A stretch of DNA of 64,000 nucleotides from Planctomycetota bacterium. Lineage in GTDB: Bacteria > Planctomycetota > UBA1135. Position numbers and translations under genes: made by a program. The stretch covers positions 496,001 through 560,000 of the forward strand of contig QQUA01000006.1 of assembly GCA_008501825.1 (NCBI GenBank), given 5' to 3'. Numbering within the stretch: position 1 is the first letter of the stretch; every line of letters begins with the position of its first letter. Positions 43,643-51,844 of this stretch are shown piece after piece. The notes beneath the pieces were generated by a model, which was given only the letters and a program-made list of their open reading frames with translations, was not told where the DNA came from and did not search any database.

Positions 43643-44634
43643 AAGAACCCTATCTTTGGGACCCGAATCAGGAAGCCGATCCCGAAATCGAGGCTCTAGA
43701 AAAAGCTTTGGAGCCCTATCGATGGAAGGGGAAGGAGCTCCATTCCGAACTTCCGCCGGTGGGGCCTGGCCGCCCTGCCGTCCGTCGCCGATTGCATCCG
43801 GCTACCTGGGCGGCGGCCCTGCTGTTCATCGTTTCGGTTTGGAGCCTTACCGCTCTTCGCGGCCGCAACAACTTGCAGGACTACTCCCTGGCGGTGCTGT
43901 CCGGAACCGTGGAGGTGGACGGCAAGATCTGGCAGGACAATGGTTTAGGGCTAGGCCAGCGGATCCGCTCCGAGGCCCGGTCGCGGGCTCGATTGGACAT
44001 CCTGGACATCGGCTCGGTGGTGCTGGAGCCGGAGACCAGTTTGCGTTTGGAGAATCCTGAAGGTTGGAAGGAGTCGCAAGGGGCCCAGCACATGCTCTAT
44101 CTGGAGCAAGGTCGAATTTCGGCCACGATCTTCGCCCCACCCCGCCTGTTTCAGGTGGCCACCACTGCCGGCCGAGCCGTGGATTTGGGTTGCATGTACA
44201 CCGCCGAGGTGGACGCCGAAGGGTGGACCGTCCTGGAAGTGGTTTCCGGATGGGTCGCCTTCGAAGCCCCGGAGTGGCAACTGCTGCTGCCTTTCGGAGC
44301 GGGTACCAAAGCCCGGCCGGGAGAATTGCCCCAGGTGCCGGTTTGGACTCGGGAAGCCGATCACTTCCGCCCTCTGCTGGCGCCCCTGGAAGCCGGGGAT
44401 GCCGATCCCGCAGCTTTGCATGCACTCCTGGAGGCTTGCGATCACCAGCGCCACAGCCTGATGCTCTGGCACTTGCTGGGGCATCCCAAGTTGGCCAAAG
44501 CCCACCGGCAGCCGGTTGCAGAACGATTGCGGCAATGGCAGGAACCTCCGGAAGAAGTTTCCTGGCAGGCGTGCTTGCAAGGGGAGGCGGCGGCCTTGTC
44601 GGTTTGGATGGCGGAATTCTCCTGGGCCTTCTAA
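43639..44634 (+). CDS. FecR-family anti-sigma factor
   Basis: 331 residues starting at GTG with AGGAGG about 9 bases upstream. The cytoplasmic N-terminus (1-50) lacks a zinc ZAS motif. A single membrane helix spans about 54-73 (PATWAAALLFIVSVWSLTAL). The periplasmic part (about 85-235) is a FecR beta domain: SGTVEVDGK, LGLGQRIRSEARSRARLDILDIGSVVLEPETSLRLEN, LYLEQGRISATIF, GRAVDLGCMYTAEV. Family knowledge: such proteins hold the sigma factor until an outer signal is sensed. No TonB-dependent receptor is adjacent, so the signal probably arrives another way. Confidence 0.88.
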   Translation: MKEPYLWDPNQEADPEIEALEKALEPYRWKGKELHSELPPVGPGRPAVRRRLHPATWAAALLFIVSVWSLTALRGRNNLQDYSLAVLSGTVEVDGKIWQDNGLGLGQRIRSEARSRARLDILDIGSVVLEPETSLRLENPEGWKESQGAQHMLYLEQGRISATIFAPPRLFQVATTAGRAVDLGCMYTAEVDAEGWTVLEVVSGWVAFEAPEWQLLLPFGAGTKARPGELPQVPVWTREADHFRPLLAPLEAGDADPAALHALLEACDHQRHSLMLWHLLGHPKLAKAHRQPVAERLRQWQEPPEEVSWQACLQGEAAALSVWMAEFSWAF

Positions 44635-44704
44635 GCCTGCCCGGGAAAAGGGGAGGACGCCTTCCTCTGGCATAATGAAAGCGTCCTCCAAACTCTGAAA
44701 AGCC

Positions 44705-46051
44705 ATGCAATCCAAACTTCGCTTATGCCTCGGTCTGCTTTCGGCCGCCCTGCTGAATTCATTGGCTCCGGCGCAAGAACCCAACTCTTCTTGGCAAAGC
44801 CGGGTTCCGGCCGGACCATTTCATTTGCACGGTATGAATGCTGGTTTATTTCCTCCCGGCAAGGATCCGAATCTTGGCCACAGCTTGACTCCAGGTGAGA
44901 TCGCCGACCGCTTGGATGATTTAGTCGGCAAAGCCGATTGGCTGCGTTTTTTCGGCGTCGGCTTGGGGCAGGATGACGCCATTTCGCAAGCGTCAGCGTT
45001 GGGCTTTCAAGTAGCGGCCGGAGCTTGGCTGGACGCCGACCAAATGACCAACGACGTGGAAATCCAAGGTCTGATCGGCGCTTTGAATTCCGGAGTCGAT
45101 CTCGCTATTTGCGGCAGCGAAGTTTTGCTGCGCAAGGATTTATCCGAGACGGACTTGATCGATTGGATTCGAGTTCTAAGGGATCCGTCGAACAATCCCA
45201 ACGGGATTCCAGTGGCCTATGCCGACATCTATCAGGAATTGTTTTCCCATCCCAACGTGATCGATGAAGTGGATTGGATCGGTGTGAACATTTACCCGTT
45301 CTGGGAAGGTGTTCCCATCGAAGAGGCGGTTCGAGTGCAACATCACCGTTTTACCGCCTTTCGAGATTGGGTGGAGCAAAGGTGGCCCGGAAAGCCGGTT
45401 TTCTTGTCCGAGGCCGGTTGGCCTAGCGATGGCTTGCCCGGGGTCGGCGACTCCATTCCAACCCCGGCTAATGCCGCCCGCTTCCTTGCCGAAAGTCAAA
45501 GTTGGGCTCGCAATCAAGCCGTGTCCATGTTCACTTTCTCCAGTCACGATGAAGATTGGAAGACGGCATACGAAGGGCCCCATGGAGCTCATTGGGGTTT
45601 GCACGACAACTTCGGCAACTTAAAACCGGGCATGGCGAAGGTGTTTCGCGGCTTTACCACTCCGGATACTTGGTCGATTCCATATTTGCCGGGCGGAAGC
45701 GGGACGCCCACTTTGATCTATACCAGCGTTCCGCCAATCGGGAGTTATGGCTTGCTTCAGGGAGAAATCCGCCACGCCGATCCTCTTCGACACCAAATCG
45801 TAACCTACATTCACGTTCCCAATGCCGGATGGTGGATCAAACCGACCCTGGATCAAACCATTCATTTCGCCGACCGTTTGGGCAACTGGGCTCACGAATA
45901 CGCCAGCCACCCCAATGATTTGAACGCGGACCTGATTCATTCGTTCTTGTTCGAAGCTGGATATCAACCGACCTTGTACTTGGGTTCTGCCAGTTTGGAT
46001 CCTCAAATGTCGTTGGACGCGGTGGCTGAAATCCAAGTGACCCGACCATAA
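44705..46051 (+). CDS. Secreted GH17-type beta-1,3-glucanase-like protein
   Basis: 448 residues with a signal peptide ending LAPAQ. The first approximately 310 residues match glycoside hydrolase family 17: HGMNAGLF at the start, ICGSEVLLRKDL with E139 at the acid/base position, DWIGVNIYPFWEG, and LSEAGWPSDG with E236 at the nucleophile position. The asparagine normally before the acid/base (GNE) is replaced by serine (GSE), which may affect activity. Residues about 320-448 form an extra beta-rich domain (PPIGSYGLLQGEIRHADPLRHQIVTYIHV). Likely extracellular beta-glucan hydrolysis or binding. It follows the sigma/FecR pair on the same strand. Confidence 0.83.
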   Translation: MQSKLRLCLGLLSAALLNSLAPAQEPNSSWQSRVPAGPFHLHGMNAGLFPPGKDPNLGHSLTPGEIADRLDDLVGKADWLRFFGVGLGQDDAISQASALGFQVAAGAWLDADQMTNDVEIQGLIGALNSGVDLAICGSEVLLRKDLSETDLIDWIRVLRDPSNNPNGIPVAYADIYQELFSHPNVIDEVDWIGVNIYPFWEGVPIEEAVRVQHHRFTAFRDWVEQRWPGKPVFLSEAGWPSDGLPGVGDSIPTPANAARFLAESQSWARNQAVSMFTFSSHDEDWKTAYEGPHGAHWGLHDNFGNLKPGMAKVFRGFTTPDTWSIPYLPGGSGTPTLIYTSVPPIGSYGLLQGEIRHADPLRHQIVTYIHVPNAGWWIKPTLDQTIHFADRLGNWAHEYASHPNDLNADLIHSFLFEAGYQPTLYLGSASLDPQMSLDAVAEIQVTRP

Positions 46052-46175
46052 CTTTTCTTTGGTAAATAATTATCAAATTCCTGCAACAGTAGGGAATTTC
46101 TCACGCTGGTGGCTATGAGCGCCTCGTTTTGAAGCGAAGGCGTGAGTACTCAAAACTTAACTTTAGGACTTCCTC

Positions 46176-46904
46176 ATGAAAACTCCTTTCTCTGTCCTGC
46201 TGGCTTGCGGGATTTGTTTACCGGTAGCGGCGTGGTTGCCCAAAAACCTTGCCGGCCAGAACCCCGGGGTTTCCATAGCTCCGCATCCTCCCGCGTCTTC
46301 CTTCGCCCCTGGAGGGGGAGGCATTCCCATTACCTCCTTGCCGTTTGTCATTGATCAGTGCGGCACCTACTTTTTGGCTTCGTGCTTAACCGGACCGGCC
46401 GGTTCAGATGGAATCGTCATCGACGCCGACTTCGTAACTTTGGATCTCAACGGCCTAACTTTGTTCGGAAGCCCGGGATCCTTGAACGGCATTCAAGTCG
46501 GGTTCAACTCCACCTTGCGGTCCTGTTCTTCTTCCTTGAACGACCAGCACGGATTTTTCATATCCGCCGGTTGTTTGATCGTCGATTGCAACAGTTTCAG
46601 TAACGGCCTCGGCGGCATCCGCGCCCTTGATGGAAATTCGATTCGGCGGTGCCTTGCCTATGCAAATTCCGGAGCCGGCTTGTACCTGGAGAACCGAAAC
46701 AATGCCGTGGAGGGGAACCAGGCCATTGGCAATTCAAACGCGAATTTTTTCCTAGCTGACAGCAACAATCTCTTGCGGCAAAACTGCTCCTTCGGAGCGA
46801 GCATTTCCTATTCCATCGCGCCGGGAAATCATAATGCTGCCATCTTGAATCAACCGGGAGCGGCCTTTTTAAGCGATCAGCCTTGGGCTAATTTCGAAGA
46901 CTAG
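46176..46904 (+). CDS. Secreted right-handed beta-helix protein
   Basis: 242 residues with a signal peptide (FSVLLACGICLPVAAWLPKNLAGQ). The body has the short strand-turn repeat of parallel beta-helices: GTYFLASCLTG, GIVIDADFVTLDLNGLTL, NGIQVGFNSTLRSCSS, HGFFISAGCLIVDCNSFSNG, GIRALDGNSIRRCLAYANSGAGLYLENRNNAVEGNQAIGN, each about 22-24 residues, ending with asparagine stacks as in NosD-like and pectate-lyase-like folds. No catalytic triad is visible. Likely extracellular carbohydrate binding or structure. It sits at the end of the glycan-related group. Confidence 0.72.
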   Translation: MKTPFSVLLACGICLPVAAWLPKNLAGQNPGVSIAPHPPASSFAPGGGGIPITSLPFVIDQCGTYFLASCLTGPAGSDGIVIDADFVTLDLNGLTLFGSPGSLNGIQVGFNSTLRSCSSSLNDQHGFFISAGCLIVDCNSFSNGLGGIRALDGNSIRRCLAYANSGAGLYLENRNNAVEGNQAIGNSNANFFLADSNNLLRQNCSFGASISYSIAPGNHNAAILNQPGAAFLSDQPWANFED

Positions 46905-46918
46905 AGTAAAACCATTCC

Positions 46919-48091
46919 ATGCTGCAAGCGGCTTGGGATAATGGCGCCACAAGCCCAAGCCGTCTTGCAGTGCCTATGGTTGATCCAAAAATTCCTCTGC
47001 GGCCCGGATGCGAACCGGCCTGCCCGGCGTGTCCGCACCGGCAGTGGACTCCCGAACAAAGTCACCGGCAGAAGCAGGACTGGCTTCTGCAACGGCTGGC
47101 TCCGTGGAAGGAATACTTGGCTCCGTTGCGGGATCAACCGGAGCAGCGTTGGGGTTACCGGCGGCGGACTTGCTTATCCGCTTCGTGGCGCGAGGGTGGC
47201 TGGCACTTCGGCCTTCAAGCCGGCGATGAGGTCTTGGCCATTCCCGACTGCCCGGTCCATGCTCCGGAAACCAATCAAGTCCTCCGACTGCTTCGGGAAT
47301 GCTTGCCGCCGCCGGATCGTTTTCCCTTGCGTTTCGTCGTTCAAAACGAAAAACAATGGACCTTGGTGGTGAAAAGCCGCCAATTCCCGGAGGACCTGCG
47401 CACTCGTTTCAATCTGGCCTTCGCCGGGAACCCATTTGACGTGGACGGGTTTTGGTTAAACCTGCATCCTGCTGCCGGCCGCCGGGTTTTTTCGCCCAAG
47501 CATTGGCAACTTCTCTGGGGCGAGACCTTATCTCGAAATCAAGCCGGATTGGTTTATGGGCCAGCCTGCTTTTTGCAAGTCCATCCGAGTTTGCATCGGG
47601 CATCTCTTCATGAGGCCTCCGAATTCCTGCAACCTAGCCCGGGCCGGCCGGTGATGGATCTCTTCTGCGGAATCGGTGCCGGTCTCCGGCTCTGGGCCGA
47701 CGCTGGAGCCCCCACGGCCGGAGTGGAACTCGGATCCGAGGCCGTGGCTTGCGCCCGGCGGAACGCACCCCAAGCCGAAATTTGGATGGGCCGGGTGGAG
47801 CATCGCCGCCCGCAAGTGGAAACCTGGCTTGATCGGCAATCGGCGACGCCGGTGGTCTACCTGAATCCGCCTCGAACTGGAATGGATCGGCCCAGTTTGG
47901 AATGGCTGGCCGAGAAAGTCCGACCTTCCAAATTGGTTTATCTGTCTTGTTCCGCCGGCACCTTGGCCAGGGATCTGGAAGTTCTGGAAGGGGCCGGCTT
48001 TGCCGTTCACACCTTGCGGCCCTACGACTTTTTTCCGCAAACTTTGCACGTCGAAGTGTTGGCTCTCTTGCACCGTCCCGGGCCTCGGTAG
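46919..48091 (+). CDS. RlmD/TrmA-type uracil-C5 RNA methyltransferase
   Basis: 390 residues (an ATG at 46976 would remove 19). An N-terminal Fe-S cysteine cluster is visible (C31, C35, C38, with a fourth in IPDCPVH near 125), as in RlmD. SAM-binding motif VMDLFCGIGAGLRLWADAG, then VELGSEAVACARRNA, the family's LNPPRTGMD, and the catalytic cysteine C344 in YLSCSAGTLARDL. The N-terminal TRAM domain of full-length RumA is missing, as in many shorter relatives. Expected reaction: S-adenosylmethionine-dependent methylation of a specific uridine in 23S rRNA or tRNA. It is 10 bases from the alcohol dehydrogenase start. Confidence 0.87.
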   Translation: MLQAAWDNGATSPSRLAVPMVDPKIPLRPGCEPACPACPHRQWTPEQSHRQKQDWLLQRLAPWKEYLAPLRDQPEQRWGYRRRTCLSASWREGGWHFGLQAGDEVLAIPDCPVHAPETNQVLRLLRECLPPPDRFPLRFVVQNEKQWTLVVKSRQFPEDLRTRFNLAFAGNPFDVDGFWLNLHPAAGRRVFSPKHWQLLWGETLSRNQAGLVYGPACFLQVHPSLHRASLHEASEFLQPSPGRPVMDLFCGIGAGLRLWADAGAPTAGVELGSEAVACARRNAPQAEIWMGRVEHRRPQVETWLDRQSATPVVYLNPPRTGMDRPSLEWLAEKVRPSKLVYLSCSAGTLARDLEVLEGAGFAVHTLRPYDFFPQTLHVEVLALLHRPGPR

Positions 48092-48101
48092 GCTTGGTGC
48101 C

Positions 48102-49085
48102 ATGCGCGCCATGTTGTTAGAGCAACCCGGCCAGGACCTGAAGCCGGTGGAACGAGCCGATCCCGAGCCCGGACCCGGACAGGTTCGACTGCGCATCGAA
48201 GCCTGCGGAGTTTGTCGAACCGACTTGCACCTTTTCGACGGCGATCTGCCCCAAGCCCGTTATCCCCTTATCCCTGGCCATGAGATCGTCGGCCGCATCG
48301 ACGCCATCGGCTCGGAGGTAAGCGGCTTGCGCCAAGGGCAAAGAATCGGCGTGCCTTGGCTCGGCCATTGTTGCGGTCAGTGCACCTTCTGCCTGGGTGG
48401 CCAGGAGAATCTTTGCCCCGAGGCTGCCTTTACTGGCTGTCAATTGCCCGGCGGTTATGCCGAAGCGACTTTGGTCGAGGCTGCTTTCGCGATTCCTCTA
48501 CCCGAACAGAAGGATGCTGCTTCTCTGGCCCCGCTTTTGTGTGCCGGCTTGATTGGTTTCCGGGCCTATCGCTTCGCCGGCGAAGCCCGCCGCCTTGGTC
48601 TTTTTGGTTTCGGAGCGGCGGCCCATCTTTTGACTCAACTGGCGGTGCAACAAGGACGGGAAGTGTTTGCCTTCACTCGTCCGGGAGATGAGAAAGGGCA
48701 GGCTTTTGCTTACTCGCTGGGTGCCACTTGGGCCGGCGGTTCCGATCAAGCTCCTCCCAGTCCCCTCGATGCGGCTTTGTTGTTCGCACCGGTCGGTGCT
48801 TTGGTGCCGGCTGCCTTGGAAGCGGTCCGCCCCGGTGGGCAAGTGATTTGTGCCGGCATTCACATGAGCGAGATTCCCGCCTTTCCCTATCGCTTGTTGT
48901 GGCAAGAACGCAGTTTGCGTTCGGTGGCCAACCTTACGCGAGAGGATGGTCGCGCCTTCCTGGCCGCCGTGGAAGCTCACCCCATCGAAAGCCGGGTGCA
49001 TCCTTACCCGTTGCACGAAGCCAATCAAGCCTGGCAGGACCTTCGGCAAGGACGGTTGCACGGGGCGGCTGTTTTGATTCCTTAA
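48102..49085 (+). CDS. Zinc-dependent alcohol dehydrogenase
   Basis: 327 residues from the ATG at 48102. Catalytic zinc ligands appear in ACGVCRTDLH and GHEIVGRI, and the structural zinc cluster in CCGQCTFCLGGQENLC (four cysteines). NAD motif LGLFGFGAAAHLL. The best fit is the AdhP/AdhA type acting on primary alcohols and aldehydes. A longer in-frame start at 48000 is rejected because it runs into the methyltransferase gene. Its short spacing to the methyltransferase suggests cotranscription, with no evident functional link. Confidence 0.88.
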   Translation: MRAMLLEQPGQDLKPVERADPEPGPGQVRLRIEACGVCRTDLHLFDGDLPQARYPLIPGHEIVGRIDAIGSEVSGLRQGQRIGVPWLGHCCGQCTFCLGGQENLCPEAAFTGCQLPGGYAEATLVEAAFAIPLPEQKDAASLAPLLCAGLIGFRAYRFAGEARRLGLFGFGAAAHLLTQLAVQQGREVFAFTRPGDEKGQAFAYSLGATWAGGSDQAPPSPLDAALLFAPVGALVPAALEAVRPGGQVICAGIHMSEIPAFPYRLLWQERSLRSVANLTREDGRAFLAAVEAHPIESRVHPYPLHEANQAWQDLRQGRLHGAAVLIP

Positions 49086-49266
49086 GAGGACTTCGGTTGG
49101 ACTAAAGGGCTTTTTCGGGAATCCGAATTTTTGCAGGGAAGCGAATTACCCTCTTTACCTTGATTCCGGGGGTTTAAGGAGAAGGCGCTTGGGGGAAAAT
49201 TGCCGGCGATCTGGCCGTCTACGCGACCGGTGTGCCCCGAGCAAGGCTCCTTTCCGTGCTTGGATC

Positions 49267-50562
49267 ATGACCCCCCGTCGTCTCACTTGCATTGTTGGCC
49301 ATTGCTTTTTCGCTTGGGTATTGCTGGCCGTAACCGGTCTCAGCGCCCAGCAACAGCCGACCTTCCAAACCCAGGAAGAGGAGAACGCTTGGCTGCGCCA
49401 ATGTATGCAGCAGTTGGAGCGAGACGTGGCGCAATTATTGGCGGAAAGGGACTCCCCTCGGCATTCGGTCGAGGCCGGTTTGGATCTTGAGTTTTACGGC
49501 TACATCAAGCTGGATGCGGCTTGGGACAGCTCCCGCACCTCGGTTGGCAATTTTGCTCGCTGGGTGGAATCGGAGCAGGTCAATCGGAACGATGACCAGT
49601 TCAGCATGACCCCGAAGCAAACTCGCATCGGTTTGAAAGTCGCGGGGGAGGAGCAAGGTTCTTTAAAAACCCTTGGCCAGATCGAATTCGATTTCTACGG
49701 TTCGGCGGCGGAGAACAAAGCTTCTCCGATGTTGCGCCACGCCTTTTTGAAGTTCGATTGGGCGGATCAGAAACTTTGTCTCCTGGCCGGCCAAACCTGG
49801 GACACCATGTCGCCCTTGGTGCAGCCGACCTTGAATTACACCGTCGGTTGGTGGCAGGGGAACATCGGCTACCGGCGACCGCAAATTCGCTTGACCAAGG
49901 CTTTCGACCTCGGTGGCGAGGTTGAGTTGAAATCCGAAACTGCGTTGGCTCGGACCATCACCGGGCGGATGACTCCATTTACCGGAAGCCATCAGGACAC
50001 CGGGCAGGATTCCGGACTTCCGGTTTTACAAGAACGGATCAGTTTGAGTTTCCCTGGTATCGGCGAACAAAGCACCGCGGTGGGTTTGTCCGGTCACTTC
50101 GGCCAGGAAGAGCACGATCTTCGCGCTAACGGCAGCGGCCGCGATTACGATACTTGGTCGTTGAATTTGGATTTGAACTTGCCGCTCGGTGACGTCTTGA
50201 GTTTGCAGGCCGAGGTTTACACCGGCGAAAACGTGGATGCTTATCTTGGCGGCATCGGTCAAGGCATCGATGGGACCTTGAATCGGGAAATCGGAGCTCA
50301 TGGAGGTTGGTTCGCTTTGTTGATTCGGCCTGGCGACCCCTGGCGTTTCAATCTTGGAGCTAGCGTGGATTCGGTGACCAAGTCGGACGTTGCCGCTGCC
50401 ACCGCTCGAACCGAGAACCGGGCCTTGTTCGGAAACCTGCTTTATACCGTGACCCAAAGTGCTCGAATCGGCTTGGAGGTCTCTCACCTCCGCACCGATT
50501 ACAAAGCCATGGCCTCTGGAGAAAGTCTCCGAGTGCAGTTGGCTTTCATTATGAATTTCTAG
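49267..50562 (+). CDS. DcaP-like outer-membrane porin
   Basis: 431 residues from the ATG at 49267. Signal peptide ends near GLSAQQQ. Residues about 38-65 form a short coiled coil (EEENAWLRQCMQQLERDVAQLLAE), as in trimeric porins of the DcaP type. The rest is a beta-barrel: FYGYIKLDAAWDSS, TRIGLKV, GQIEFDFYG, RHAFLKFDW, LAGQTWDTMSPL, and the C-terminal strand SLRVQLAFIMNF ending in phenylalanine as required for BAM recognition. Likely function: passive entry of small, perhaps anionic, solutes. A strong GC-rich hairpin follows, then an insertion sequence. Confidence 0.85.
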   Translation: MTPRRLTCIVGHCFFAWVLLAVTGLSAQQQPTFQTQEEENAWLRQCMQQLERDVAQLLAERDSPRHSVEAGLDLEFYGYIKLDAAWDSSRTSVGNFARWVESEQVNRNDDQFSMTPKQTRIGLKVAGEEQGSLKTLGQIEFDFYGSAAENKASPMLRHAFLKFDWADQKLCLLAGQTWDTMSPLVQPTLNYTVGWWQGNIGYRRPQIRLTKAFDLGGEVELKSETALARTITGRMTPFTGSHQDTGQDSGLPVLQERISLSFPGIGEQSTAVGLSGHFGQEEHDLRANGSGRDYDTWSLNLDLNLPLGDVLSLQAEVYTGENVDAYLGGIGQGIDGTLNREIGAHGGWFALLIRPGDPWRFNLGASVDSVTKSDVAAATARTENRALFGNLLYTVTQSARIGLEVSHLRTDYKAMASGESLRVQLAFIMNF

Positions 50563-50607
50563 GTCTCCACCCGGGGGGGTGGGGGCTTCTAGCCTTCAGT
50601 ACGGTAA

Positions 50608-50640
50608 AGCGTCCCGGGGCCGGGGGGGTCCCGGGGCGCT
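50608..50640 (+). terminator. GC-rich hairpin after the porin gene
   Basis: An 11-bp stem with one wobble (50608-50618 with 50630-50640) and an 11-base loop, 46 bases after the stop. No T-run follows; the next five bases lead straight into the left end of the insertion sequence, so the U-tract may have been displaced by insertion. Confidence 0.55.
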
Positions 50641-50645
50641 GTCCA

Positions 50646-50673
50646 TTGAAACTGGCCCAAAGTATTGGAGGTT
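50646..50673 (+). repeat. Left terminal inverted repeat of the insertion sequence
   Basis: 28 bases beginning TTGAAACTGGCCCAA. It matches the reverse complement of 51759-51786 at 27 of 28 positions, the single difference being A versus G at position 15. Confidence 0.93.
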
Positions 50674-50679
50674 TGGGCC

Positions 50680-51681
50680 TTAAAAAATCCTCCAAGTAAA
50701 GACATCTTCAGCCGTTAGCGCCTTGCTGCAGACTCCGGCGATCTGGGCCGGAGTCGGCACCTTCGGCTTCACCGTTACCGGCCGCACGTAATTGCGCCAT
50801 ATCAGCCACACCCAAAGGTGCCGGCGCAGCCAAGCGCACTGCTTCGACACCCCCCAATTGCGCCGCACCAGACGCGAGATCGAATCCCGCATCTGCGCCA
50901 AGGTGTGGTTGATCGGAAACAGCAAATTGCGGTTGTCGCGGCGGGTCTTCGACGACTCCCGCCGCCAGCGATACGGCCGCTCGCCCTCGAACACTTTGGC
51001 CAGGGCCGAGCCGTAGAGTTGCTTGCGGTCCGACTGCAACTCCAGGGCAACGTCCGGCGGCAACGCCCGCTGCAGGATCTCGAAGCAGCGGGTCACCAGC
51101 TTGCGGGATTCGGAGCGCCGCTTGCCGTACAACTTCTCCCGAGCTTGCTTCTTTTGGCGATATTTCGGCGTCAGCTTGCCACGACACGGCAAGGTACCGG
51201 CGTCGAGATGGACCACGAAGTAGTTCCGCCGATGGATCAAAACCGGCACGGTCAAGGGCTGTAAACGCCGATCGGACTCGAAAGTCTCCAGTTCGTCCAA
51301 TTGGAAAGGCCCATGAAAGCCGGCCCCTGCCGGTTGCCGAAGCTTGTCGGTGTGGAAGGCTTCGGCGTGGACGCCAAGTAGATGCAAGCGGTGGGCGATG
51401 GTCTTTCGATCCACCTTCAGTTTGCGGCCGCTTTGGCGCAGCGTGACCTTGCTGACGTTTTCCCAAAACACTTTCAGATGCAGATCGGGATAGCGCAGGC
51501 GATAATCGAGTCGAAAGGTCTGGGTGGAAAAGGAGCGCTTGCAAACCAGGCACAAAAAGCGCTGCACCTTGGGCTGGTGGCGGGTCCGGAAGAAGCCGCG
51601 GCGTTGGATGTGTGGGCTGGCGTCGCCGCGCTGACTAGGGCACCGGGGCCAGGGGCAATGGGAGGGCTGAAAAGCGGTCAT
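50680..51681 (-). CDS. Transposase with N-terminal zinc ribbon
   Basis: 333 residues from the ATG at 51681 (a GTG at 51690 is possible). The N-terminus has cysteine pairs typical of an IS1/IS1595-like zinc ribbon (CPWPRC and CLVC, with RRGFFRTRHQPKVQRFLC between), then a helix-turn-helix-like region (VTLRQSGRKLKVDRKTIAHRLHLLG). The catalytic part contains FQLDELETFESDRR and VVHLDAGTLPC as candidate acidic positions, followed by basic C-terminal sequence. The stop lies 7 bases inside the left inverted repeat boundary. Which acidic residues form the DDE/DDD triad could not be settled. Confidence 0.85.
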   Translation of the reverse strand: MTAFQPSHCPWPRCPSQRGDASPHIQRRGFFRTRHQPKVQRFLCLVCKRSFSTQTFRLDYRLRYPDLHLKVFWENVSKVTLRQSGRKLKVDRKTIAHRLHLLGVHAEAFHTDKLRQPAGAGFHGPFQLDELETFESDRRLQPLTVPVLIHRRNYFVVHLDAGTLPCRGKLTPKYRQKKQAREKLYGKRRSESRKLVTRCFEILQRALPPDVALELQSDRKQLYGSALAKVFEGERPYRWRRESSKTRRDNRNLLFPINHTLAQMRDSISRLVRRNWGVSKQCAWLRRHLWVWLIWRNYVRPVTVKPKVPTPAQIAGVCSKALTAEDVFTWRIF

Positions 51682-51758
51682 GAGGCGCACCGAAAAAACT
51701 GCGGGTACGCCTGGAAGACGGCTAGATCGGCTCGAGGTTACGCCGATTTTTTCCGCTT

Positions 51759-51786
51759 AACCTCCAATACTCTGGGCCAGTTTCAA
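51759..51786 (-). repeat. Right terminal inverted repeat of the insertion sequence
   Basis: 28 bases, the inverted partner of 50646-50673. Its outer edge overlaps the first bases of the T-tract of the malic enzyme terminator. Confidence 0.93.
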
Positions 51787-51818
51787 AATTGGGCGGCGAT
51801 CCCGAAGGACCACCGCCC
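51785..51818 (-). terminator. Intrinsic terminator of the malic enzyme gene, abutted by the insertion sequence
   Basis: On the minus strand a 12-bp stem with two wobbles (51807-51818 with 51791-51802) closes a TTCG loop and is followed by AATTTT. That T-tract overlaps the outer edge of the insertion sequence's right repeat. Confidence 0.82.
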
Positions 51819-51844
51819 GAAGTCATGCAGGCTGGAATTTTGAT

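Larger units (their letters stand above)
50646..51786 (-). mobile_element. Complete insertion sequence with 28-bp terminal inverted repeats
   Basis: 1141 bases bounded by near-perfect inverted repeats (50646-50673 and 51759-51786, 27 of 28 bases identical) and containing one transposase gene on the minus strand. It lies between the convergent porin and malic enzyme genes. No target-site duplication could be recognised: the bases outside the ends (gtcca on the left, aattg on the right) do not match. Identical end structure and an open transposase suggest recent mobility. The family is uncertain; the zinc-ribbon N-terminus recalls IS1/IS1595-like elements. Confidence 0.9.

Noticed and set aside
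50641-51791. Target-site duplication of the insertion sequence
   Set aside because: Flanking bases gtcca and aattg do not match in any register tried.
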